A DNA stretch of 64,000 bases, taken from positions 10,540,001 to 10,604,000 of the forward strand of contig JANDEH010000012.1 in NCBI GenBank assembly GCA_024610705.1. The letters are read 5' to 3'. The DNA is from Tetragnatha versicolor (taxonomy: Eukaryota; Arthropoda; Arachnida; Araneae; Tetragnathidae). Position numbers and translations under genes: made by a program. Below are positions 1 through 11,676 of the stretch, piece by piece; the stretch's first letter is position 1; each line of letters starts with the position of its first letter. The notes beneath the pieces were generated by a model that worked only from the letters and a program-made list of their open reading frames with translations, ran no database searches and was not told the origin of the DNA.

Positions 1-295
1 TCCATTTAACTCAAACAAACCACCCGATTCCCAGTATCTGTCAATTTTATTTTTAAATTCATTTACCCCACTTTAGTTGATAATCGTTTCAGGTAACCCA
101 TTCCATCTGTCCACTACCCTGTTACAAAAATAATACTTCCTACAATCCCGATTAAAATTTGCCTTGTTCAATTTAAATCTGTGACCCCCTCGTTCTATTA
201 CCCGTATTGAAATCTATTCCCTCTGTGTCCCCTTGTTTTATCATTTTGAAAATTAGAATTAAATCCCCTCTTTGGGTCTTGTCAAGTGTTTGAGA
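1..295 (-). pseudogene. CR1-like LINE reverse-transcriptase C-terminal remnant
   Basis: Read on the minus strand, this edge fragment gives the C-terminal tail of a non-LTR retrotransposon polyprotein. Visible blocks, in order, are KTQRGDLILIFKMIK, a region ending in an Arg-Gly-rich turn, NRVVDRWNGLPETIIN and VNEFKNKIDRYWES. The N-R-V-V-x-x-W-N-x-L-P motif followed by V-N-x-F-K-N-x-x-D is the usual tail of CR1/Jockey-type ORF2 proteins. It is dead: one reading-frame shift lies in the G-run near position 192, and a TAA follows the WNGLPETIIN block. The rest of the element would lie towards higher coordinates but is not recognisable beyond about 295; the 3' end of the element runs off the left edge. 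Confidence 0.8.
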
Positions 296-679
296 TCTGC
301 TTGTATTAGTAGCTAAATTTTGTAAAATAAACGATTGTCAGAAGTTATCTCAGCTGTAGTTATTTTAAATTTTAATAAAAAGTTTGAAATTTACAAATTG
401 AAACAAAAAGAATATTTTGGAATTTATAGCTATTTCGGAAATGTAAGAAGTTTTCCATCAACAGATTTATTCTTATCTGGACTGATTATAAAATGGAACC
501 TATAAAGTTATAGGTTAAAAAGGAAGACCTAGATATGGTGTGATCACTAGTATAATTAATGTTAAATTTATTTTTGAAAATGGAGTTTTTTGTAACCTAT
601 AAAAGTACTTAGAACGTTTCAAAGCGATGTTTCTATCAACTGCCTACAGTGTAAATAACCGCTTCGAAATGCCCTCCCC
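296..679. other. AT-rich spacer, nothing recognised
   Basis: No open frame, finger motif or clear repeat boundary is visible. It lies between two decayed minus-strand coding remnants and may be old transposon sequence. Confidence 0.4.
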
Positions 680-1062
680 ATTCATAGAAAAAATATAAAT
701 TTTATCTTCAGGAATATTATTTTTTTTAAATTTCTTTTATTTAGGTTTTTAGGTGGCACATTTTCGGTTTCCAGTAATATACTTCTTAAGATGGATTTTT
801 GAGCTACGTCATGTGAAGGAATTGTGGATGTTGGTGGAAACAACAGTTCTTCCACTCCTTCTGCTATCTTCACTCCTTTGTTCCTTGGTTTGACCTTATC
901 TACCCATTTCATTTAATTTTTCAGAGAATATTTGTGGAAGGGTTGATATCCCAATATCTATCTCTATCCTATGGTCCCTGCTTCTTTAGTTTTTATTGTT
1001 GCTAATCCATTTATATCTTTTTGCATTTGTTCCCTAACTATGGTGACCTGAGAGCATTTGGT
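680..1062 (-). pseudogene. Decayed minus-strand coding remnant, family unknown
   Basis: A 76-codon minus frame (912 down to 682) begins MKWVDKVKPRNKGVKIAEG and has a balanced, protein-like composition (VEELLFPPTSTIPSHDV) before running into AT-rich sequence. Further upstream on the same strand two more frames read like protein but are offset: one contains REQMQKDINGLATIKTKEAG and then a TAG, another contains IGISTLPQIFSEKLNE. Together they suggest one coding sequence broken by at least two frameshifts and a stop. I do not recognise the family; a retrotransposon protein is the simplest guess because a LINE tail lies just downstream on the same strand. It could also be chance, so confidence is low. 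Confidence 0.35.
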
Positions 1063-1503
1063 GATCTGTGCAGCATTTCTTTCGCTTCTGTAAAATATCT
1101 ACCTGATAAAAATATTTATATGTTACTATATGTACAATAGGTTGGTCCTTATTTGTATGGTAAAATTTTGTTTGGGAATTCCGTTGGTGACGCCCCCTAG
1201 TTTTGTGTCATTATAGAACATAATAATAATCACTAATAAAATAATTACTATAAATTACCACCCTTTACAATGTACAGGGTGATAATTTGTGGTATTTAAG
1301 ACTAAATTCGGCCTTGAAACAGGAAGACATTGCAGAAAATTCATGATAATATTCTTTTTACTAAAAACTGCATAGCGCCTATAAATTGGCTAAATTGCTT
1401 GACATTCGGGATAAAGATTAAAACTACATATTTTGATTACATGGTTTTTATATAAATTTATTTAAAAACTAGATTTTAATTTGAGCTTTTCATTGTTACA
1501 ATT
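1063..1503. other. AT-rich spacer
   Basis: No gene-like frame or repeat structure seen. It ends at the left target duplication of the MITE starting at 1504. Confidence 0.4.
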
Positions 1504-1703
1504 AGGCTAAGCGCGCACTGGAGACTTTTGTCTCGGCGACTATAAACACTAGTCACTCGAGAGCAATGCATTTCTATGAGGAAATTCTTGGCCTAGTGAT
1601 CTTGGTCTCGTCGCCATGTGCGCGCTCTCTAGCTTCTTGCAATAGCCAGGGAAACAATTTTGTCTTTGTCTCCGAGACAAAAGTCTCTAGTGCGCGCTTA
1701 GCC
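1504..1703. mobile_element. MITE with GC-rich terminal inverted repeats (about 200 bp)
   Basis: The left end reads GGCTAAGCGCGCACTGGAGA and continues into CTTTTGTCTCGG; the right end is its near-perfect reverse complement (one early G/A difference). ttacaat occurs on both sides (1496-1502 and 1704-1710), extending to 8 bp with one mismatch, as for hAT-like insertions. There is no coding capacity. It stands out sharply in base composition from the AT-rich surroundings. Confidence 0.8.
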
Positions 1704-2571
1704 TTACAATAGTTCAATTATTGAGTCATGAAACTTTATGTGATATTTGCCTTGTTGAATATTTGAATCTTTTTGATAATGTTAATGTCTCTGATTGTCC
1801 ATAAAAATTATGTTTTTATTTTTATGTGCAATTTAAATTGTTTTGTATGCCTATATTATATTTGTTTATTTTACATTCTGGTCAATAATTTATGAGTATT
1901 TCTGTATAATACTCTTCTGAATCCCCTTAACTTTATTTCAATTTCTTTTTAGGTTTATCAAATTGTTTAGCTTATAATCTTGTGTTGTGTGGATTTTGAT
2001 TACTTATACTGGTATTATCTACTCCCTCTTGGAGATATATTTTTTGAAGTTTGTGTCTTAAAGCACCCTACTATAAATATATGTGCATAAAATTATGCAA
2101 GTGTTCTCTTTTACTAAGCCCTCTTTGAATTGGAAATAGCTTTTGTTACTGCTTTAGTAGGAAAATGTTTTCTTTCTGGTAGAGTTAACACTGTAATTTG
2201 ATGTGTAAAATTACCGGATATTCTGTCACACAGCTGTGTGTTTTAAATGAATCTAAATAACATTATTTTGAAAGGTCCAGGACCTATTGAAAACAAGGAT
2301 TTACCGAGTATAAGAATTAAATAAATTATTATAATGTTTTTTGTAAAATGTTTTTGAACTTATTCTATTTTTTGTGAGTTTTGTTTAACGGAAGTATTGA
2401 TTTGTATATTTTCTTGTCTTTTAGGTATTCTATCCAGAACTTGATTTCCCGGAAGTTTCTTTACCAAATTGCATAATTTCATATTTTGACCATTAACTTA
2501 TTTTGTTCATTTGAAACGCCTAAAAGCTTCTTTTGAAGCAAATAGTAACGCAGAAAAATTCCTTTTTTCAG
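1704..2571 (+). other. Intron 5' of zinc-finger exon 1
   Basis: AT-rich sequence without a finger motif or long frame. It ends in the pyrimidine tract ccttttttcag, whose AG at 2570-2571 is the inferred acceptor. Another acceptor-like tttttag-type site near 2424 is followed by an in-frame stop (TGA 2487-2489) and cannot serve the finger frame. Confidence 0.55.
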
Positions 2572-2816
2572 ATCCCTCTCTAAGTGCTTCATCTAATCTG
2601 ACAAATTCCTTGTTTGCCTACGAAAAACTATCTTGCTTCATATGCCAGAAAACGTTCTCACGAAAGGATAATCTCCGCCGTCATACAGAAATTCATCACC
2701 TCCAGCGCAAGAGTTATTCCTGTCAATATTGTGGTGGTCGTTTTTCATGGAAAACTACCCTGGACACTCATCTCAAAACTGTTCATGATGTGAAATCAAT
2801 GATGATTTCTGATTAG
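2572..2816 (+). CDS. Alternative 3'-terminal exon 1: paired C2H2 zinc fingers
   Basis: Codes about 81 residues from the acceptor AG at 2571, in phase 1, to TAG at 2814-2816. After a Ser/Asn-rich lead (residues 1-21) come finger 1 (C22, C25, H38, H42), an 8-residue linker and finger 2 (C51, C54, H67, H72), then nine residues ending MMISD. Finger 1 carries SRKDNLRR in the helix, a strong DNA-binding signature; finger 2 belongs to the tryptophan subgroup (FSWKTTL). By analogy with BTB-ZF genes it would be the DNA-recognition module of one nuclear isoform, spliced to a constant 5' part upstream of the window. No exon-specific start codon is needed: the frame is stopped upstream at 2487-2489, so the acceptor defines the start. 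Closest relatives here are exons 2 and 3 (shared EIH at the end of finger 1). Terminal use is inferred from the stop. Confidence 0.9.
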
Positions 2817-4746
2817 TTTTTTTTATGCCAAACAAAATGTTTTTATAAATATTACAGCTTAGTGTTCCTGAAACTTCTAAGTTAAGTATTCTTTATTTTA
2901 AAAATTTTCTCAAGTTTTAAAATCAAGGCCACAAGATGATACTAAAATTTTGTATGGAATTTCCCAATGCAATTTTATTTGTGTTTTATGAACAAACCAA
3001 AATGTGTAATGTATGTTTACATAAAAATTGTGCAATTTTAAAAGTTTAATGTTTACTTAATGTTTCATTTTAAACCTACCCAACACTTAATAACCTGTGA
3101 AAATTTTATTAGTATCTGCATCTTGAATTTTAGTTAAAAAAATTTTATAATTCTTAATATTTCTGTAAAATACTGATAAACATTGGAACTAAAATTTTCT
3201 ATTTTTTGGTTTGCTAAAGTATGATATACTTATATACTGTGAACTCTCACTTATGCAATCATAGTTTATTTCAGTTTCAATGTCTCTGATTCCCTGTAAT
3301 TGACCTCTTTAAGTTTTAACTACGTACACAAATTTATTAAAAGGCCATTCTGCTAGTCAGCCATACTAAAATATGGCAATCTTTGTTTTTGCTGTTTTGA
3401 TCTTTTTTATTAAACTTAGAATATATTTTAGATGCATACAAGTAAAAAATAATTCTTTTATGTGCAGTGCATATATGAATAAGAGTTTTTATAATTTTTT
3501 ATATATCTTTTTGGGTTTGAGAAAAGAACTTGCTTAAAGGAAAGTATACTAATACAAAGGAGCTTAGACAAGTGTAAGATCTCTGTGTTTGATTTTTTTA
3601 TAAAAAAAGTTGTTTTCTATGTATATGTTTCAAGTTCTGATAAAAATACTGCCAATGCACTAAAATCCTTCAACAATTCTTGAAAAATGCATTTCCTTTT
3701 GTTAGTACTTTTCTTTTCATAACTGTTAAAGGTTTATTAAGCAAAGGTATGAAAATTGACCCTTTTTTTAAAATAGTGAAATAAACCTCCCGCTTAATAC
3801 TTCCTATAGTTTACAACAGGATTCATTAACTATTTAATATTTAAGCTGAAGCCATTTGTACATTGTGAAAACTATATAAAACCCCTCCCCTTTTTCAAAA
3901 ATTCGAAAATATTAAATTTAGAAACTGGAAAAATTTTATCAACAAAGTAGCATTTGAATTGACTTGGGATGAGTTACTACCAATTGAAAAATGTACAATC
4001 CTTTATTTATTAACACCAAGAGTTTTTTTTACAATATAGGTTTCTCTCCCCCCTAATTAATTTAAAAACTTTCCCAAAACTTTGAAACTGTTTTTTTTAT
4101 TTATACTATCCTATTACCTATTACACTTATTTGTATTTATTCCTGTGTTGACTCTTTTTATTATAGATATTTGAATGGTAAGATTTTTTTATTGAACTAA
4201 ACAATTTCTTAATATTTCACACTATGTATTTTATCTTTTGCATGATGAAGTGTCTTATTAAATGACATAGTAAGTGTAAGAATGTATGAAAATTTGACTT
4301 TTGAGATAAATACTGATATTGTGGGTAAGTTCATATTTTCACAATAGTAGCTAAGTATCCTTTATTTTATTGTAATAGCCAATTTAGATTAATGTTACAC
4401 CCTTTTTAGATATATTTAAAAAATATGTCAGATATATTTGTCTTTCATCTAAGTAGAGTTATATAAAGTTGATTTATTGAGGTACATCTTTATTAAGTTT
4501 TATTTTTCCATAATTTTAGATATTTATGTATTTATCTGATAGTTTAAGTTGGAATTTATTTTATTTATGATTTCTTTGATGTTCTTGTAATTTATGAAGA
4601 ATTACTGTTTATCTAGAAATCTAGATGATTTTTTAATCAACCATAAAATTTATAACTCCTCTTTCTTTTATTATAAGCTTTGATTTTCTTGAAATATACT
4701 TGGATAAATGAGTTTATTTGGTAGAAATTATCTTATTTATAATTAA
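2817..4746 (+). other. 3' UTR of exon 1 and following intron
   Basis: AT-rich, with no finger motif or recognisable repeat. An AATAAA lies at 3780-3785, almost 1 kb after the exon 1 stop; no nearer canonical signal was noticed, so either the 3' UTR is long or a variant signal is used. Confidence 0.45.
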
Positions 4747-5262
4747 CACTAGCGCTGACGCGCTAGACCCGGGCTTCGCCCGGGTTTCACTTTTTTAATA
4801 AATATCATCTGGTGCGTTACAGATGGGCTTGGCCAGTCCATTTCTAAAAAAAATTATCCTGGTGTGTTACAGATGGGCTTCGTCAGTCCAAATGTGGAAA
4901 TAGTTAAATAAAGGAACCACTTTTATGTTTATGCTACAACAATGGATTTTAAACTACAACAATCGATTTCAATCTGCAACAATCGAGAATATGCCTACAA
5001 CAATTAAAGTTACATCTTCTGTTATTATATTTACAACAATGGGTTTGCCATGAAGTTAGGCATGAAATTTGGGTTTTTAAGCATAAAATTGGCCAAAAAA
5101 GTTATTAGGATGCATCGATTTTAAATTATTTTTATTCAGAAACCTTCCCTGGGAGCGAGTAGATCAACGTGGTATAGTTTAAATGTTAATGTAGCTTCGA
5201 AAAGTTTAAAACTATAAAGGACATACAGACAGACAGACATTGATTTTTATATATATAGATTA
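4747..5262 (+). mobile_element. Unclassified interspersed element with CCCGGGCTTCGCCCGGG hairpin
   Basis: Starts near cactagcgctgacgcg, followed by the hairpin CCCGGGCTTCGCCCGGG. It ends with agacagacagacattg and a short AT run (tatatatagatta), a 3' end common to many arthropod SINE/RTE-like repeats. Inside are two direct copies, about 51 bp apart (4811 and 4862), of a unit containing gtgcgttacagatgggctt, then several TACAACAAT motifs in loosely spaced series (about 4933-5040). No protein is encoded. The class is uncertain (SINE-like, or a truncated LINE 3' end). Confidence 0.6.
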
Positions 5263-6074
5263 GTTGTATGACAGTGTTTTTTTAATTTACATATCAGAAC
5301 CGAAGTAATTAAAAATAGTTTTGTACTATTTACTTATAAACTTGTCTAAATTAGGCTATTAAAGTGAACTTTTTATGAATTCATTTCATTTTGTCTTGTT
5401 TGATTTATTTGCAAATTTTAACCCCTTTTTCATCCTCTCAGTATTGCCCTAAGATTATCCCCCTTCCTCTGCTGAAAGATAACTCTTTAATGACATTCTT
5501 TTAGTAGGAAAAATCTAATTTTTGAAAAATTTAAAATTTGCATTGAAAAAATTGTAACAATACAAAATACTTATTACAGATAAAGAAAACTACCATCAGT
5601 TAAGTTCAATTAGCTTTTAAATCTGATTTAAAAAAAGGAACATGATATTTAATGAGAAACCTGTTTTGTTATGTGAACAGATTCCCTTCTTCGATCAAAT
5701 AATTTCCCTTAATTCCTTGCTATGGTTGACCCTTGTCATGAAATATAAGTTAAAATTAAATATGAAGAGCAAAGCTTTAATGAATTTGGTGATGTGCTTA
5801 AACCTCGCATGAATACATTTTAAATGGGAAATTATTGAAGTTATAAAATGAATGTCAATATTTGATTTTTGAATCAATCATGTTACATTTTTATACAAAA
5901 GTCAGTTTAGTTTCCAACATCAGGAATATGCCTAGGCATTTTTAGGCAATCTTTACATTGACTTTTTTATTTTCTATTTGAAAACCACTGTAAGGTTATA
6001 AAAATCGTAATGCAATATTTATTTAGAACTAGTTATTATTCTTTATTATTCTAACTACCAAGTATTTTTTGCAG
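5263..6074 (+). other. Intron 5' of zinc-finger exon 2
   Basis: AT-rich; a short minus frame near 5700-5870 has no motif and is ignored. It ends in agtattttttgcag, the inferred acceptor (AG at 6073-6074). Confidence 0.5.
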
Positions 6075-6355
6075 AATGTTTTGCATCAGCAAATGCAGTG
6101 TATGTATTGCCCCATATGGTAAAACCATATGATAAAGAAACAGCAAGACGTCCCATGTGCCCAGTTTGCCGAAAATACTTTTATGATGTGACGACACTTC
6201 GTAGACACATGGAAATTCATGACTCTCAGCGACAGAAATATGTATGCACTTATTGCTTTAAGGCCTTCTGTTGGAAAAACCATCTACAGTCTCATGTGCG
6301 TAAAGTTCATTTGCCTAGACCAGCGTTCCCCAACCAGGGTACTACTGAATCATAG
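6075..6355 (+). CDS. Alternative 3'-terminal exon 2: paired C2H2 zinc fingers, C-terminus supplied by a MITE
   Basis: From the acceptor AG at 6074 (phase 1) it codes about 93 residues to a TAG at 6353-6355. Lead residues 1-28 precede finger 1 (C29, C32, H45, H49), an 8-residue linker and finger 2 (C58, C61, H74, H79) of the tryptophan subgroup (FCWKNHL). The last residues, AFPNQGTTES, come from a hAT-like MITE that begins at 6321 inside codon 83. Removing the MITE and one target-duplication copy makes the reading run cat-ttg-cct-aga-cca-tga, that is V-H-L-P-R-P-stop, so the insertion replaced the stop codon and added ten residues without touching the fingers. An upstream ATG is present in frame but is not needed. 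A nuclear DNA-binding isoform tail is inferred from family architecture. Confidence 0.9.
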
Positions 6356-6771
6356 AGTTCTGTGTTTGAAGTATTTTTAAAACTTTTGCAAAATAAATAG
6401 GAAAATAAAATCTACGTTTAAGGGATTCTCTGATAACCGAACGATCCCTTTTAAGTTATAGAAGTTTAAGTGAATTGGATCTGTTTTTCTTTTCTCCTTT
6501 AAATGTAAAATATAGGGAGTAACTATCTATAGGTTTGAGTAATCACCTTCAATTTTAGAATTTTTTCTTTCCCTAGAAGATCAGTCAAAGAAATTGTATT
6601 ATTTTCTATCCCTATCAACAGAATCAATCCATTACTCAGTTTTCTGTTAATTGTTTCTAAGTTCAATTTTAAAAATATTGTAATAGGGAAGCTGGATTTT
6701 CCCTATATAACTTGAAAATCGTCACAAGGGTTCAGTGACAGTGCGGAAGGTGGAGAGGTGCGGAAACGCTG
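6321..6771 (+). mobile_element. hAT-like MITE inserted in the 3' end of exon 2 coding sequence
   Basis: The left terminus is CAGCGTTCCCCAACC and the right terminus, reversed, is CAGCGTTTCCGC. The flanks are gcctagac (6313-6320) and acctagac (6772-6779): an 8-bp target duplication with one mismatch, typical of hAT. About 451 bp, with no transposase. It carries the TAG that now ends exon 2 and two AATAAA hexamers (6392-6397 and 6404-6409), 37-49 bases after that stop, and so may also supply the polyadenylation signal. Confidence 0.85.
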
Positions 6772-9700
6772 ACCTAGACCATGAAAATGATATTTAATTT
6801 ACTGTTTTAAATATTTGTTACTAGTTTTAAGCTTTTATGCTTAGTTTATCAGAAGCTGCATATTGTATTTTAATTGTATTGACGCTTCATTGGATTTGTT
6901 AGTTAATAACTAATACTTAATGTGTTTTGTAAAGAGTGTGGTACTTCAATACTCCAAAAATAATTATTTTGAGTTATTAACAACTTGCATTTTAGGTTTG
7001 AAGAGATTAATTTAATTAATGTAACATTCATGATGTTTAAAATTTTTTTCATCTGTTATTTAATGGATGTAAATGAGTTTTTGATTCATATGGGATAAGT
7101 TAACCTAAACTGCATTTTTAATAAGATTGCTCTTCCGTAATGAATTGGTTTATACAAAATACATCGGATGATAGGTCATGAATAAGCAATATCAGTGTAT
7201 TGTAATAGTGAAATTTAAGTGGAACTACGGTCAAACCTCTCGTAAACCAGTACATTTGTAAACTACTACATTGGGCATATAGTTTAAAGGGGGTATTGGC
7301 TATCTCTGAAACAAATAATTAGTTTTCAAAGAATTAACTTTATTTAAATAGCTTTCACTGACAACTCTAAAACTGTAATGCATATTATTACCCTCTTTGT
7401 GCTAACTGAAGTTCTTAATGATTTCAAAATTTTGTTTTCTACATAGTGGAGGTGAATAGTCATATAGATTCCTCTATACCTTTAACTGTAACACTAAAAA
7501 CTCACAAAATATAGGTGGACCTAAGCAGCAACCATCCATGTAATTTGAGAAACAATTTTGCATTTTTAAATGAGTACAAATTACTCTTCATAAATTTAAG
7601 AAAGCAATTACATAACAGCATTCTCTTCTTATCAGCCTTATTTTTAACTTCTCTCGTAGTAATCCTTTTGTTCTTCAGCAATGATTTCAACTTCAATAGT
7701 TCTATCATCCGAAGCAGAATTTATCTAGAATTTTACTAGAAAATACACATTAAATAAAAACTTATACTTTTCAAAGGAAATTTTAAGTACTTTTTGAGAA
7801 CTCTTTACTCTACCAAACAATAAAAAATAGCAAGTTGGTAGTTAGTTGATAGGTGTTAGTTAAGTTTATCAACAAAAAATGTTTTGGATCAAATATAGTG
7901 TTTTAATTTTTTATAGTGTGTAACACTTCTTCCCACTTTGACGCATCAAAAACCTTGTATTTTTCAAAACTAATATGAACTTAAATTGGTAGCTTTCACA
8001 ACATTTTTTAAAAGAAAAAAGAAAACTTGCATTTAGATCATATCTGTGTGAAAATAACTTAACTTTTAAAGCACTTGGGGCTCAGAAATTATCCAATAAT
8101 TAGTCTTTTGAGTGGTTGAAGTTTTTTTAAAATCATACAACTCCATTCAAACAGTTAAATGTTACCTTTATTAAATCATAAAAAATTTCTATGTTTTTTA
8201 GAAATTTAAGTTGGAGAAAAAGTCATAAAACTAGTGCTTATAAAGTTATGTTGGTATGTATGTTTTTAAATGTCTTCTAAATATACATGCCAATCACTAA
8301 ATGTCATCAGTCAAATTTTTTCAACTGTCATTTATGTGATACATATGTGTTCAAACTCTATGGCTTTGTTATACTATACATACTTTTCCTAAAAATTCAA
8401 GTAAAACCTCAAATATTTTTTTTTAAATATTTATGTATTGTGACTTTTTATGGTTTTTGTATTACTTTTTACATTTAGAAATGTTCTTACTGTTTCAAGA
8501 TAATATTTACTTTTTTATGTTTTTGCTTTTAAAGTCAATTTTATTTGCTATCTATTTTATCTGTAAGGCAGAGCTGATCAAATTTAGCATTACATTACAT
8601 TAATTAATTGGTAAGTTTTGTAACTTTATGTGCTGCTAAATTTTTTGATACAATAAGTTAATAGTTTATCATAGCTGCATAACAAATTTATTGGTCACAT
8701 TGATACTTAATTACATATTTAATTAATTAATACTAATTACTTAAATATTACTTGCCAAATTTTTTTTTAAATATAATGAGATGTATTTTAAAGATTCTTT
8801 ATTCTAGTTATTCTAAATTTTCTTAATGTGTTTTTAAATACTTATATTGATAGAGTTGTGAACTCTAATTGTGTGATTGTTAAAAATTTTTCTTAAAATT
8901 AAATATAAGTTAAAAATCAATGCAATGTAAAAGTTTTAATGTTTTTTTGTAAATAATTGTGATTAAAATGTACATTTTAATATATTTTGATATAAAAAGG
9001 TGCCAATTGTAACCATGCTTTTTTAAAAATGAACACCAATGATTGAAAAAGGAAGCAGTGCAACCGGTTTTTTGCATTTATCTATCTTGAGAAGCAAAAA
9101 ATGATTTGCTTTTATAAGATAATACTATATTGTGTTATTGTTTCAATGAATTTCTGGCATTTTTTGAAATTATAATGTATCTTCTCCAAAATCAATGTTA
9201 AAACTATGAACTTCCATGTTGAATACGATTCTTAGAACTTTTCATGCCCACTTTTTAGGGTTTTTTTCCCATTTAAATTCTTTATTTTATCTGATTTATT
9301 CTATTAAACTATCTTTAGTGTTTGCCTTACTGTAACTTTTTGCATAACTAATTTTAACCAATTCAAGTATTTAAAGCTATTTTTCACAAAATTTGTTTAA
9401 TTTCATATTATATAAATTTTTTACCATAAAGAAGTACAAAGTGTTGAATTTCATGTTCTTATACAGCCTTTATTTTTATATACAAGTATTTTTACTACTA
9501 ATATTAATCATTGCAAAGTTCTTTGTAATTATATTAAAGTAAAAATTTTAAGTACTATTATCTTCCCATTTTTTTTACAATATGTAATTCAGCTATATAT
9601 TAAAATTTATAGGTGTTTTTATGTAAATAGGTATTCTTGAATGAATTAAATTTAAAAAAATCTTCAATATATTTTAATTTTATTTCCCCTTCTTGATAGT

Positions 9701-11613
9701 CATGGCAACTTTATATGCTGGTCATTTAGTGTTTTGTTTTTCAAGCCAATGATTTAGTTTTTTTTTCAATTGAAATATCCCTAAACTATTGATGCAAAAC
9801 TTAATATTCCCATAGGTTTTCTTTCTTATCTAAGTCAGCTCCCTCCTGAAAGATGTATTTAAAAACTGTATCTACTTATGATATTTTATGCTGAAGAAGC
9901 TATATTTTGTTTGTGAGTGTTAGAATCATTTTTTAGATTTTTGAATGTTTGTATTCAAAGTAGAACAGGGAATATTTTATTTTGGTTATAAATTTTAAAA
10001 CTAATACCTAACACTAATACCTAACTAGTGTTCTGATATATGCAATTTACAGGAAAAATAGTGAGTCTAATTATAATGAAAAAAGTTTTTAGCATTTATG
10101 TTTGAAGTATCAGTATTATATGTGTTTTTAAGTATAAATCGCTTTATTTTCCCTTCTAACATTTAGTGATTTCCACATTGTTAAGTAAAAAAAATCATAA
10201 CATTTGTTTTATGTTGTAGTTATTTGATGTTCGTTCTATCACTTGTCTATTAGTTTTTTATGAATTTGATAAATATTAATATAGGATCACTTTAAAAATT
10301 ATCATTATTCTAAAACAACGTTTTAAAATTTTGCTTTGATAAACCTCATGTTCAAAATAGCCTTAAAGTTATTATGTGCCTAAATGTAAAAAAATAGATT
10401 TGGATAAACATTTTTACCATTTAAGTTATTTGAATTTACATGCATGCAAGCATTGGTTTACTTATGATTCTTTCTAAATAGCAAGGGGTAAAATTATGAA
10501 AACATTTTATAATGAAAATAATATTTTTATACATAGTATTTTAATTGATGGTTTTTATTGTGAATATACTTGGTTATTTAAAAATAATAATTAAATGTTT
10601 GTTTTAACAGATTAAAGTCAATGGTTATTGTATTATACTTTATATTGTAGATATGCCATTTACTGGTTAACATTAGATTTAGATGTTTTTGAAGCTAGTG
10701 CAAGAATAAAAGTTCTCTTGGTCAGTATTAATAACATGTTTGCATTTTTTGAATCTGATAGCTTTTTTTAACCTTTTATAAAATGTTTTTATTGCTTCTT
10801 GTGTGTCCACTAATATTTATTTGGACAGTTTGTATTAAATCATTTTTTAAAGATGCAATGTGTAGAAGCTTTTTATAAAACTGTTATGTTCTTTTGTTCT
10901 ATTGATCTCAAAATAAATTACTCTCTCTTTTATTGTAGCTTTTTAATTTTTGCATCACACATTGATCACTGCAGCAAAAAGTTATTAAAAGATATAGAAA
11001 TATGGACTAATTACTCAAAGGCATTCAATTGAAAACTTTTATACCCTATTTCATTCATTTTCAGCTTGGTTGTGTTACTGACTTTTAAAAATGTTCTTAG
11101 TTTTCTGTAGGTTTATATTTTTAAAAAGTTTCGTTGTAACAAAACCTACCATAAATTTTACAATAAACGATCGGTTGTGTTGTATTTCGTGTTAAAACGC
11201 GAAAATTACTTTGAAACTTTTAGTAAAACCTGCCAATAACGACATCGTACGGACCTAGAAAAAAAATATTGCTGTAGGCAGTTATCTTTGTTAGTATCGA
11301 CCTTTCCTAGGACCATGGGGGGAATATAGATAAAAACCTATGTAATAGAAAACGTGTAATTATATAGTATTTGATCGTTTTATGCATTTTCCCCTTTTGA
11401 GTTTAAATAATATGATTGATTCATTCTATTAGATATGAAATTCAATAAATTGTTGAATATCAGAACCAGGTAATATCTGTCTTGTTGTCTTGAATTCTTG
11501 GGTTTCAAATAACTACAATTTTTATATCATGTGTGCCTTATTTTCATATGCTTTTCAAAGTGTATTTTCACAAACTGATTTTACTGATAAAAATGTTCGT
11601 ATATTCCTGATAC
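6772..11613 (+). other. Long AT-rich intron between exons 2 and 3 (first part)
   Basis: Almost 5 kb of AT-rich sequence with no two-finger pattern. Short frames at 7502-7739 (both strands) and 8287-8478 have intron-like composition; the latter shows one C-X2-C but no paired histidines. The sequence near 7225-7290 resembles a pogo-type terminus, but I could not find its partner. Confidence 0.5.
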
Positions 11614-11676
11614 TGCAATTGCCTGATGAGAGCCAACTAGCTCGAAATCCAGTATTGTTTGGGTCATAAAATTGTA
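11614..11676 (+). ncRNA. Hammerhead-ribozyme-like motif
   Basis: The conserved core is in order. CTGATGA (11623-11629) is followed by stem II GAGC/GCTC (630-633 with 640-643, six-base loop) and then GAA (644-646). Stem III is ATCCA (647-651) paired with TGGGT (660-664, including one T-G pair), with an 8-base loop. GTC ends at 11665, where self-cleavage would occur. Stem I can form from tgcaatt (614-620) with aattgta (670-676), but the pairs next to the core (621-622 against 666-669) are poor, so activity is uncertain. Hammerheads of this open-stem-I form occur in Penelope-like and small circular retroelements of arthropods; here it probably marks such a remnant. No reverse transcriptase is visible nearby. 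Confidence 0.65.

Noticed and set aside
2487..2571. Extending exon 1 upstream to the TTG at 2511
   Set aside because: The pyrimidine-rich acceptor at 2571 gives the same phase as all other exons, and the frame is closed by TGA at 2487-2489.
6086..6283. Minus-strand frame opposite exon 2
   Set aside because: Shadow of the plus-strand finger exon.
8287..8478. Small frame with a C-H-L-C pair, considered as a tenth finger exon
   Set aside because: No histidine pair at the right spacing and no second finger; composition is hydrophobic and intron-like.
10375..10490. Stretch reading PKCKKIDLDKHFYHLSYL in one frame, with many histidines
   Set aside because: Lacks a C-X2-C, is closed by stops on both sides and has no good phase-1 acceptor, so it does not fit the exon pattern.
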